Source: Baffinella frigidus
Lineage: Eukaryota; Cryptophyceae; Cryptomonadales; Baffinellaceae
Reading direction: 5' to 3'
NCBI GenBank assembly: GCA_026770585.1
Contig: MU646460.1
Location: forward strand, 415,266-438,040
Length of the DNA stretch: 22,775 nucleotides
Positions 1 to 7,209 of this stretch are shown here, piece after piece. The number at the start of each line of letters is the position of its first letter. The stretch's first letter is position 1. Below the pieces are notes generated by a model. The model was not told the origin of the DNA. It did not search any database and was given only the letters and a program-made list of their open reading frames with translations. A program made the translations under genes and the position numbers.

Positions 1-12
1 AGGGTTTAGGGT

Positions 13-93
<81 letters not shown>

Positions 94-930
94 GTTTTAG
101 GGTTGAGGATTTAGGGTTAAGGGTTGATGGTTTTGATTTTAGGGTTTAGGGTTTAAGGGTCGGGATTTAGGGTCTAGGGTTTAGGGATTTGTGGTGAAGG
201 GTTAGGGGTTAGGGTTTAGGGTTCAGGGTGAGGGTTTAAGGCGTAGAGTTGAGGGTTGAGGTTTGAGGGTTGAGGTTTGAGGGCTGAGGGTTTCAGGATG
301 TAATGCGCAGGGTTTAGGGTTTAGGGTTTAGGGTTTAGGGCGTAGGGTTGAGGGTTGAGGGTTGAGGGTTGAGGGCTGAGGGCTCAGGGTTCAGGGGTCA
401 GGGGTCAGGTTTAGGGTTTAGGGTTTAGGGTTCAGGGTTTAGGGTTTAGGATTTCGGGTTTAGGGTTTAGAGTTTAGGGTTGAGGGTTTAGGGTCTTGGG
501 TTCAGGATGTAATGTGTCGGGTTTGGGGTTTAGGGTTTAGGGATTAGGGCGTAGGGCTCAGGGTTTAGGGTTTAGGGTTGAGTGTTGAGGGCTGAGTGTT
601 GAGGGTTAAGGGTTTAGGGTTCATGGTTTAGGGTTTAGGATTTATGTGAGCCTCGGTTGGACAGGTGACGATCAGGGTTTAGGGTTGGGGGTTGAGGGTT
701 GAGGGTTCAGGGTTTAGGGTTCAGGGTGCAGGATGTAATGCGTAGGGCTAAGGGTTGAGAGCATCAGGATCGCGGGGGGGGGCACTACTCACTAGGGTTG
801 AGGGTTGAGGGTGAGGGTTGGGATCCTAGGGTTGAGGGTTGAGGGGATCCTAGGGTTGAGGGTTGAGGGGATCCTAGGGTTGAGGGTTGAGGGTTAGGAT
901 CCTAGGGTTGAGGGTTTAGGATCCTAGGGT

Positions 931-962
<32 letters not shown>

Positions 963-1462
963 GGATTTGGGGTTTAGGCTGTAGGCTGTAGGCTGTAGGC
1001 TGTAGGGTTTGGGGTGTGGGTTTTAGGGATGAGGGTTTAGGGTTCAGGGTTAAGGTTTAGGGCTGAGGGTTTAGGATTTAGGGTTTAAGGTTTCGGGTTT
1101 CGGGTTTCGGGTTTCGGGTTCAGGATGTAGGGTGAAGGGTGAAGGGTTAAGAGTTGAGGGTTTAGAATTTGGGGTTTCGGATTTAGGGAGTAGGGTGTAG
1201 GGTTGACGGTTGACGGTTGAGGGTTTAGTGTTTAGCGTTCATGGTTTAGAATGTTTGGTTTAGGGTTTAGAGTTCAGAGTTTTGGGTTTAGGGTTCAGGT
1301 TTTCGAGTTTATGGTTTAGGGTTCAGGGTTTAGGGTTTGTTGTTCAGAGTTTAGGGTTCAGGGTTTTCGGGTTTATAGTTGAGGGTTCAGGTTTTATGGT
1401 TTAGTGTTGAGCGTTGGGGTTAAGTATTTAGGGTTTATGGTTGAAGGTTGAGGGTTGAAGGT

Positions 1463-1494
<32 letters not shown>

Positions 1495-1872
1495 GGTTTT
1501 AGGATTTTAGGTTTTCAGGGTTTAGGGATTAGGGTATAGGGTATAGGGTGAAGGGTTTAGGGTTCACGGTTCAGGGTTTAGGGTTTAGGGTTTATGCTTT
1601 GTGCTCAAGGGTTTAGGATTTAGGGTTTATGGTTTAGGCTTTGGTGTTTAGGGTTTAGGGTTCAGGGTTTTAGGGTTCAGGTTTTCGGTTTTAGGTTTTG
1701 GAGTTTAGGGTGTAGGGTGCATGGCTTGAGGCTCAGGATTTTTGATTTATGGTTTGGTTTTTAGGGTTTAGTGCATAGGTTTTAGGGTTTATGGTTCAAG
1801 GTTCAGGGTTTAGGGTTTAGGGTTTAAGGTTTAGGGTTGAGGGTTGAGGGTTAGGGGTTTAGTGCTTGGTGC
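1..1872 (+). repeat. Degenerate TTTAGGG-type heptamer array (G-rich strand on +)
   Basis: Almost the whole stretch reads as 7-bp units related to TTTAGGG, with runs of variants TTGAGGG, TTCAGGG, TGTAGGG and TTTCGGG. Locally homogeneous blocks occur: about a dozen TTGAGGG units at 8-92, four GCTGTAG units near 977-1004, and several TTGAGGG units near 1450-1495. A left chromosome end should show the C-rich strand on +. Here the G-rich strand runs rightward into other sequence, so this is interstitial or inverted telomere-like DNA rather than a normally oriented left telomere. No gene is visible. A single copy of a dispersed 22-bp motif lies at 646-673. Confidence 0.9.
819..926 (+). repeat. Higher-order repeat of GGATCC plus heptamers
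   Basis: Inside the heptamer array the hexamer GGATCC followed by TAGGGTTGAGGG recurs five times at intervals of about 22-28 bp. This gives a longer repeat period on top of the 7-bp period and indicates local tandem duplication of a mutated block. Confidence 0.75.
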
Positions 1873-2115
1873 TTGGTAATACGTCTCGCCATTTCCTGAC
1901 CCACAATTGGGCAATTTACTACACAAGTTACGACTCAGGGGCACACAGCGACGGGCACGCTCCTGCTTGCGAGGAGGTTCATTAATAACATTCTCGTTCG
2001 CAGCTTTAAAATAGATTTTATAAGGTTGGTCTTGTCCGATGTCGTCAAGGCCCGGTTTTCGGCACGTGCAATCTCATCTCCAGTCTGACCAGCCTTCGGG
2101 CAACCATCACGACAC

Positions 2116-2187
2116 TTTCCAATCGTCTAGCGGTCAGGATACCAGGTTCTCACCCTGGAGACCGGGGTTCGATTCCCCGTTGGAAAA
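2116..2187 (+). tRNA. trnE-CUC: tRNA-Glu (anticodon CTC)
   Basis: A 72-nt cloverleaf can be read directly. The acceptor stem TTTCCAA pairs perfectly with TTGGAAA. The D arm GTCTAGCGGTCAGGAT is typical of eukaryotic tRNA-Glu. The anticodon stem CCAGG/CCTGG encloses the loop TTCTCAC, giving anticodon CTC. The T arm is CGGGG TTCGATT CCCCG, and the discriminator is A. CCA is not encoded, and the internal A and B boxes for RNA polymerase III are intact. It lies in the left arm of the inverted repeat; the right arm holds a copy with one damaging change. By structure this is the more likely functional copy. Confidence 0.9.
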
Positions 2188-2572
2188 GTCGTTTTTGTTG
2201 CCTTCAAGCTGGGCGCCTCATGCTTTTTTGCAAGCGAGATTGTCACCTTCAATCTCTGTGACCACTTTGTGATGTCACCTTGGTTTGACCACTTTGTAAT
2301 CGACTCTTCCAGAATGCTGTTATGTACATATGTAGGATCCTACATATGAACATAGAGCGCACCTTTTTTAGACTTTCGAGCTCGTACGAGTGGGCAGTCT
2401 TCTTTTTATTTAATATTTCACAGGCACAACTCGAGACATTTTCACCAGGTTATCGAGGCTCGTATACGAATCCGAACCGGCCAACTTCACGAGCAGAAAT
2501 GATGAACTTCCCGTGCTATAGATAGTCAAGAATTGAGCATCAGAATAAAAGCAGAACGCTACCACCCCGCTC

Positions 2573-2640
2573 CAGCAGCAGAGTGGTTGGTGCATCGTCC
2601 CATGGTCGGGACGTCCCGGGTTCGAATCCTGGGCTGTTTG
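2573..2640 (+). other. tRNA-like (Pol III-type) module, probably not a standard tRNA
   Basis: The T arm CCGGG TTCGAAT CCTGG (one G-U pair) and its B-box core GGTTCGAATCC are excellent. Upstream lies an A-box-like AGAGTGGTTGG. The inner acceptor pairs six of seven positions if G-U is allowed (CAGCAGC with GCTGTTT). The anticodon region instead forms a six-pair stem CGTCCC/GGGACG with a 6-nt loop, and a normal 7-nt loop with U33 cannot be drawn. It is therefore either a decayed tRNA or the head of a tRNA-derived retroposon. The same 68 nt are identical in the right arm. Confidence 0.5.
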
Positions 2641-3045
2641 GTAAAAGGGTTGCTGTGAGGACAAGCGCGCCGCCACTCCTTGGCATGTACATCTAGTATG
2701 AACAGCGCAGTTGAGCTCCCTTTTTGTTGATTTTTAAAACCTTCATTTCACCACTTTGTACCCTAATTTTTTGCACCTTGATTTGACCACTTTGTACTCG
2801 ACTCTGAATAACACCGTGTCAGGTTATCAGCTCGAAAGAACACTCTGCTTACCTTTAGAAGGTGCTTTTTGCCCACTTGAGTGGTAATCGATCGAGAACC
2901 TGCCATTTTCGCCGCACTCTGCGGTGCGGGAACGTGGCGCGGGGTTCCGCAGCTCGGCTCGAGCTGCCATACGAGTCGTACCCTACGTACGAGACTCGTA
3001 GATACCGTTGGGAACTCCTTACAGCCTTGCGCGTCGAGACGCGGG

Positions 3046-3197
3046 GCTCCAGGAACTCCGACGCTATACCCCGATTACAGATGGGGAATCCCTGTACCCC
3101 GATTACAGAAGGGGAATCTCAGAAGGAGCACTTGGAGTGGGGAAGTGTCAATAAGTGGAAGCCCTTCAGGTCCTTGACGTTCTTTGAGCTCCCAGCA
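3046..3197. repeat. Left edge of spacer: 28-bp tandem pair and dispersed-repeat fragment
   Basis: A roughly 28-bp unit beginning TACCCCGATTACAG starts at 3067 and again at 3095. The segment near 3168-3197 resembles the X dispersed repeat (GAGCTCCCAGCATA, preceded by GTCCTTGACGTTCTT) and is interrupted at its TA by the foldback element starting at 3200. No gene is visible. Confidence 0.5.
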
Positions 3198-3199
3198 TA

Positions 3200-3317
3200 C
3201 AGGGGTACCTCGCTCATAAGAAAGCGCCCCACCCGCTAGGTCCACCATAGGACCCAAGGCATGGTCCTCCTGTAGGGTCCTAGGGGGAGGCGCTTTCTTA
3301 TGAGCGAGGTACCCCTG
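3200..3317. mobile_element. Foldback element, family A (CAGGGGTACC ends), about 118 bp
   Basis: It begins CAGGGGTACCTCGCTCATAA and ends with the reverse complement. The terminal inverted repeats are about 29 bp and perfect, and TA flanks both ends (3198-3199 and 3318-3319). The interior is itself near-palindromic around CCTAGG/GGCCC-type sequence. There is no coding capacity. TA flanks and short palindromic structure fit a MITE mobilised by a Tc1/mariner-type transposase; no transposase is visible in this window. Translated in one frame the terminus gives YRGTSLIR, which accounts for several spurious open frames. Confidence 0.85.
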
Positions 3318-3489
3318 TAGGACCTAGGATCCCAGCAAGGGGAACTCTCAAGTATCATATCATATGTTTACTCATGTCTCTAGGGGGTCCTAGGCTCCTA
3401 GGGAAAGGCCTACCGTAGGACCCTAGGGCGTTGCGTGTCCATATTATCCCCTGTACGATCGTACCCGGTACTCGTACGGAGGTACGATA
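3318..3489. repeat. Intervening sequence with a family A core fragment
   Basis: Between two complete family A elements there is an isolated core-like stretch at about 3382-3430 (GGGGGTCCTAGG and ACCGTAGGACCCTAGGG) without the terminal repeats. A short palindrome-rich stretch of GTACGATCGTAC type follows at about 3453-3489. No gene is seen. Confidence 0.5.
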
Positions 3490-3606
3490 CAGGGGTACCT
3501 CTCTCATAAGAAAGCGCCTTCCCCTAGGACCTTACAGTAGGACCATGCCTGGGGCCCTATGGTGGCCCTAGGGGGGCGGCGGTTTCTTATGGGCGAGGTA
3601 CCCCTG
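3490..3606. mobile_element. Foldback element, family A, 117 bp
   Basis: The terminal inverted repeats are CAGGGGTACCTCTCTCATAA on the left and the complement of CAGGGGTACCTCGCCCATAA on the right. TA flanks it at 3488-3489 and 3607-3608. The interior has the family core of CCTAGGACC and GGGCCCTATGG. It lies upstream of the dispersed repeat at 3677-3806. Confidence 0.85.
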
Positions 3607-3676
3607 TATCGGCCGAGAAGACGCGAACAGTCCGAGCTTGTACCCCGTGGTTGCCCCTTTAGGTCTTTTAAATTGT

Positions 3677-3806
3677 AGGAGGTGGAGTTAGAATCCACCC
3701 GGAAAATGCTCGTATGAGCGGCCAACACGGGGCACAGTAAGTAGCACAATGCGTAGCATGTGCGGCGCTGACGCTGGTTGTTTGGCAATAAATCATCAAT
3801 CTCTCT
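3677..3806 (+). repeat. Dispersed repeat Y, copy 1 (contains AATAAA)
   Basis: Begins GAGGTGGAGTTAGAATCCA and ends near an AATAAA-containing segment followed by CAATCTCTCT. Closely related copies lie at 16736-16876 and, in part, at 12682-12765. The repeat is not palindromic. AATAAA near its 3' end would suit a retroposed polyadenylated RNA, but no poly(A) tail is visible. Confidence 0.65.
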
Positions 3807-3810
3807 TATA

Positions 3811-3895
3811 GGTTCTTCGAGCTCCCAACATAGGCGGACACCGGAAATTGTTCTGTAGAAAGGCCATGCTGCCTTTCGGATCACATCAGCCCCCC
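3811..3895 (-). repeat. Dispersed repeat X, diverged copy
   Basis: Reads GGTTCTTCGAGCTCCCAACA and then a GTAGAAAGG...CTTTCGGATC segment. It is related in inverted orientation to X copies at 5595-5732 and 15320-15401 and in direct orientation to 16118-16205. No coding function is seen. It lies just downstream of repeat Y. Confidence 0.6.
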
Positions 3896-4527
3896 CGGTG
3901 CAGAGGATCGCAGCAGAAACCCGCTAAAGGGTATCCTCATCGGGCGTGTAACCCGTGGTTGCCCCAAAGACACTGCCCTTCACTCCCAATGGAATGAAAC
4001 GGTCATGGCACACGGGTTAGGCAATAACGGCGAACCCTCTTAAATAAATCCAGTAATTAGTAATCAGTAACTCTGCACCCGCTCACATGAGTTTTCTGGC
4101 TGACAATGTGCAAAGTTTTGACCAAATTCACGAGTGGGAACTCAGAATCCTACTGAATCCGTGTCGGTCAAGTGCCACGAACAAGGCCAAGAACATGATG
4201 TTTCTGCCAAGTAGGATCCTACCGGAACAGCCGTGTTCGTAGAATTTTAAATCAACAAAATAAAATACAAGCTTGTTCTTATTAGATTTTTAAATTAAAA
4301 GAGGAAATTATTTCCTACCGTTTGGCTGAGAAACGACGTAGGCCCTACGAAGGGGTGGGGCACGAATTGACGCACGTTTTTGGGCTTAAAATGAGTATCG
4401 AAGACGAAATAATTTACCCCTGCTTCTTCAGACCAAATTGAAGAGCAGGACACGGTGAAATCTTTGCCGTTTTCAAAAGTTGAAATAATTAACTTTTGAG
4501 CGAGCTGCGGCGCGCTAAAATTTGCTC
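3896..4527. other. Spacer sequence without recognisable gene
   Basis: Mostly AT-rich unique-looking sequence in the middle of the large inverted repeat. I find no convincing open frame, RNA gene or long repeat. Short poly-A/T tracts occur near 4255-4315. Confidence 0.6.
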
Positions 4528-4708
4528 TTCTTCCCCGATTGACTTTACAAGTGATTTTACCGCGGCCGAACATTCTCTCTTCGGACCGATTGACTTTCGA
4601 TTGCGGGTTTTACGTTTCTCGGGCATTTGTACGAGATATCGCCCGAAATCAGGCAGCCTGCGGCGCAAAAAGCCAGACAAAAACACTTGCAAAGTCAATC
4701 GGGAAGAA
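4528..4708. mobile_element. Foldback (MITE-like) element, 181 bp
   Basis: The left end CCCGATTGACTTTACAAGTG (4534-4553) and the right end CACTTGCAAAGTCAATCGGG (4684-4703) are inverted repeats with one mismatch. They extend outward over TTCTT/AAGAA with one gap. The interior has no coding capacity. No clear target duplication is seen, and the right end runs into the next hairpin. Confidence 0.7.
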
Positions 4709-4710
4709 AT

Positions 4711-4763
4711 GGTTTCTTCCCGAGTTGGCAGCTGTAGAACCGCTCCCAACTCGGGAAGAAACC
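4711..4763. repeat. Perfect 18-bp stem hairpin
   Basis: GGTTTCTTCCCGAGTTGG (4711-4728) is the exact reverse complement of 4746-4763, with a 17-nt loop. It sits directly between two foldback elements and may be a separate tiny element or the end of a larger one. Confidence 0.85.
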
Positions 4764-4785
4764 AATAATTTCCCTGTGATCGGAT

Positions 4786-5007
4786 AATTGACGCAGTCTT
4801 TACCACACAATCCCAGGCAAAATCGCGTGTGAGATGTGTCCTAAACGGGGAATGTGTTGTAAAGACTGATTTTGCCCCATTTGCTGACCGAAAGCACTTT
4901 TAAGATATAAAAATAATCTCGGTACATATCTTAAAAGTGAGATTGTTATTTTTGTACCTGGGTGGAATTCAAACGTTTTGTTTTGTGTGGTAAAGATTGC
5001 GTCAATT
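4786..5007. mobile_element. Foldback (MITE-like) element, 222 bp
   Basis: Outer inverted repeats start AATTGACGCAGTCTTTACCA and end with the near-exact complement at 4983-5007 (one mismatch over 23 bp). An inner pair CACTTTTAAGATAT (about 4894-4907) and ATATCTTAAAAGTG (about 4926-4939) adds a second stem. There is no open frame of note. A second copy of GCGTCAATT lies just outside the right end near 5017-5025. Confidence 0.75.
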
Positions 5008-5224
5008 TTCGAAGATGCGTCAATTAATAAAAGACCAATCCCTTCCTACATAAAGAGGTAGGATTCTATGTACATGTAACAAACATCGAGCCTCGTATGT
5101 ACATATCGATATTCTTCGTATTCTTCGTATACGTTGTATACTTGGTGATATACGACTCTGGGTAGGTCCCTCGAGATTATCTTCTCTCTCGTGTGACCTC
5201 CCCGGAGGCCACACTCTGAGTCTA

Positions 5225-5495
5225 TCCCTTATCTGCCTATGACGTCATATGACGTCAAAAAGCTCAAATGTCAACTTTGGCATTTTCTAATTAGGCCGCC
5301 TCTTGATGGAAAATTGTGAAAAAAACACCAGCTTGTCAGGCTCGCTAAGCTGAACAAATTGAGTAATTGGTGCTCAACGAATTGAGAAATTCCTGATTTA
5401 TGAGACCCGGAAAACCGTCCTCCGCTAAATTGGAATCCCTAGACCTGATTCCTGCTAAAAAAAATGATCACGTACCTTTTTCGGCAGATAAGGGA
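5225..5495. mobile_element. TA-flanked foldback element with TCCCTT ends, 271 bp
   Basis: TATCCCTTATCTGCC at 5223-5237 is the exact reverse complement of 5483-5497, so the element is TA | TCCCTT...AAGGGA | TA. The first residues of the terminus match those of the shorter elements at 21320 and 21702 (TATCCCTTAAGTGG). Two TGACGTCA sites follow the left end within 20 bp. No coding capacity is seen. Confidence 0.75.
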
Positions 5496-5594
5496 TAACG
5501 GTGTATACTCGGTGATAAATGACTCTGGGTAGGTGACTCTCTAGAGCATCTTTCTGCTCTGGCGTATCGCCTCCCAAACACCCCAAAAGAACCA

Positions 5595-5732
5595 ACCCTT
5601 TATCCCCTCTTCACGAGCCTCTGCACTGGAGAGCGAAACGCGATCCGAAAGCAAAAATGCTTTCTCTGCAGATCCTTTCTACGGAAGGGCGTGTCGTTGG
5701 CATATGTTGGGCGAAATTAAAACCTAAAGGAC
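5595..5732 (+). repeat. Dispersed repeat X, copy 1
   Basis: Starts ACCCTTTATCCCC and ends AAACCTAAAGGAC. It matches 15081-15222 in inverted orientation and 15320-15401 in direct orientation over long stretches, for example GCTTTCTCTGCAG, CCTTTCTACGGAAGGGCGTG and AAATTAAAACCTAAAGGAC. Open frames across it are not conserved as proteins. Confidence 0.75.
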
Positions 5733-6196
5733 AAGAGGCGCCCCGCGAGTGTACAAGCCTCGACGCGCAAGCCTCGAGTCGCCAACGGTATGGCAGCTCG
5801 AGCCGAGCTGCCGAACCCCGCGCCACGTTCCCGCACCGCAGAGTGCGGCGAAAATGGCAGGTTCTCACTTATGTGACATATTGACACTTATTGACTTTAT
5901 TCGAAAGAGAAATGCACGGTGCAGAAATGAGGCGAGCTTAGGAAAATGATCGATTACCAAGTGGTCAAAAAGCACCTTCTAAAGGTAAGCAGAGTGTTAT
6001 TTCGAGCTGATAACCTGACGCGGTGTTATTCAGAGTCGAGTACAAAGTGGTCAAATCAAGGTGAAAAAAATTAGGGTACAAAGTGGTGAAATGAAGGTTT
6101 TAAAAATCAACAAAAAGGGAGCTCAACTGCGCTGTTCATACTAGATGTACATGCCAAGGAGTGGCGGCGCGCTTGTCCTCACAGCAACCCTTTTAC

Positions 6197-6264
6197 CAAA
6201 CAGCCCAGGATTCGAACCCGGGACGTCCCGACCATGGGACGATGCACCAACCACTCTGCTGCTG
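6197..6264 (-). other. tRNA-like (Pol III-type) module, right-arm copy
   Basis: Identical in sequence to the left-arm module at 2573-2640. It has the same strong T arm and B box and the same aberrant anticodon region with a six-pair stem and 6-nt loop. Confidence 0.5.
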
Positions 6265-6626
6265 GAGCGGGGTGGTAGCGTTCTGCTTTTATTCTGATGC
6301 TCAATTCTTGACTATCTATAGCACGGGAAGTTCATCATTTCTGCTCGTGAAGTTGGCCGGTTCGGATTCGTATACGAGCCTCGATAACCTGGTGAAAATG
6401 TCTCGAGTTGTGCCTGTGAAATATTAAATAAAAAGAAGACTGCCCACTCGTACGAGCTCGAAAGTCTAAAAAAGGTGCGCTCTATGTTCATATGTAGGAT
6501 CCTACGTACGATCGTATGTACATAACAGCATTCTGGAAGAGTCGATTACAAAGTGGTCAAACCAAGGGTGACAATCTCGCTTGCAAAAAAGCATGAGGCG
6601 CCCAGCTTGAAGGCAACAAAAACGAC

Positions 6627-6698
6627 TTTTCCAACGGGGAATCGAACCCCGGTCTCCAGGGTGAGAACATGGTATCCTGACCGCTAGACGATTGGAAA
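6627..6698 (-). pseudogene. tRNA-Glu (CTC), copy with broken anticodon stem pair
   Basis: Same 72-nt tRNA as at 2116-2187 with one base changed. At position 30 (window position 6669) G becomes T, so the anticodon stem reads CCATG against CCTGG and gains a U-C mismatch. All other stems, the CTC anticodon and both Pol III boxes are intact. It may be a decaying duplicate or a poorly folding but transcribed copy. Confidence 0.75.
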
Positions 6699-6710
6699 GT
6701 GTCGTGATGG

Positions 6711-6995
6711 TTGCCCGAATGCTGGTCAGACTGGAGATGTGATTGCACGTGCCGAAAACCGGGCCTTGACGACATCGGACAAGACCAACCTTATAAAATC
6801 TATTTTAAAGCTGCGAACGAGAATGTTATTAATGAACCTCCTCGCAAGCGTGCCCGTCGCTGTGTGCCCCTGCGTCGTTATCACGGATACTTGTGTAGTA
6901 AATTGCTCATTTGTGGGTCACGCATGGTCGCGCGGTTGGCTGATACTACCTATCTTGCGGTTGTAAACCGGTACAGCTTTAGGAAACAAAGTTAA
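6711..6995 (+). CDS. Possible coding remnant, frame kept between inverted-repeat arms
   Basis: An open frame crosses the outer part of the right arm and continues beyond it. It encodes a basic RKRARR stretch and two Cys in CSKLLICGS. It has no good ATG; the first codon is TTG. The left arm encodes the related NEPPRKQERARRCVPL on the minus strand (about 1900-2000). The two indels between arms there are 6 and 9 nt, so the frame survives. This is weak evidence for a former exon. I do not recognise the protein. It could equally be chance in a repeat. Confidence 0.25.
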   Translation: MPECWSDWRCDCTCRKPGLDDIGQDQPYKIYFKAANENVINEPPRKRARRCVPLRRYHGYLCSKLLICGSRMVARLADTTYLAVVNRYSFRKQS

Positions 6996-7209
6996 ATGAC
7001 TTCCTTGAATTTGCCAGATTTGCCTTCCATGACTCTCATACCGGGACATGTAGATGCGCGGTTGAAGGATGTAATACCTTATCTTGAGGTTAGACAAATG
7101 ACTCCCTTGAATATCCGAGTAAACGGCTCTACGTTGTCAGCACGGGCACGCCTTGATCCGTGCATGATATCTTCTTCGTTTTGCTGTAGATCCCCACAAC
7201 AAAGGCGCC
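6996..7209 (+). other. Upstream region of gene copy 1, with an imperfect internal repeat
   Basis: AAATGACTTCCTTGAAT near 6993 recurs as AAATGACTCCCTTGAAT near 7096. An ATG-started frame begins at 6996 (MTSLNLPDLPSMTLIPGHVD) but it runs out of frame across the gene start at 7210, so I do not call it. Similarity to the other paralogous block starts near 7121 (GAGTAAACGGC), which matches 18979. Confidence 0.4.

Larger units (their letters stand above)
1897..3045 (+). repeat. Left arm of large inverted repeat (tRNA-bearing)
   Basis: This segment is the reverse complement of roughly 5745-6920, with long stretches of near identity. The segment encoding an 88-codon open frame is identical in both arms (2410-2676 and 6161-6427). 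The outer edge falls at a shared TGACCCACAA. The arm carries tRNA-Glu(CTC) at 2116-2187 and a tRNA-like module at 2573-2640. Relative to the right arm it has about 32 extra bp near 2246-2277, containing a second copy of a GACCACTTTGTG motif, and about 32 extra bp near 2970-3003. It lacks an insert of about 80 bp that is present at 5867-5949. The arm may be a foldback duplication or part of a large composite element. No protein gene is convincing within it. Confidence 0.85.
5745..6920 (-). repeat. Right arm of large inverted repeat (tRNA-bearing)
   Basis: Reverse complement of 1897-3045. It contains the degenerate tRNA-Glu at 6627-6698 and an identical tRNA-like module at 6197-6264. It also carries an insert of about 80 bp absent from the left arm (about 5867-5949); 59 bp of that insert recur at 14413-14471. 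The arm ends at TTGTGGGTCA, beyond which the two flanks are unrelated. Confidence 0.85.

Noticed and set aside
1-120. Native chromosome end at base 1
   Set aside because: Strand orientation is opposite to that of a left telomere, and units are highly degenerate.
2039-2272. 77-codon frame over the tRNA-Glu gene
   Set aside because: The tRNA occupies the centre of it and explains the conservation with the other arm.
2410-2676. 88-codon frame, identical in both inverted-repeat arms
   Set aside because: Identity is explained by the arms themselves; the frame runs antisense through the tRNA-like module and shows no codon-level constraint.
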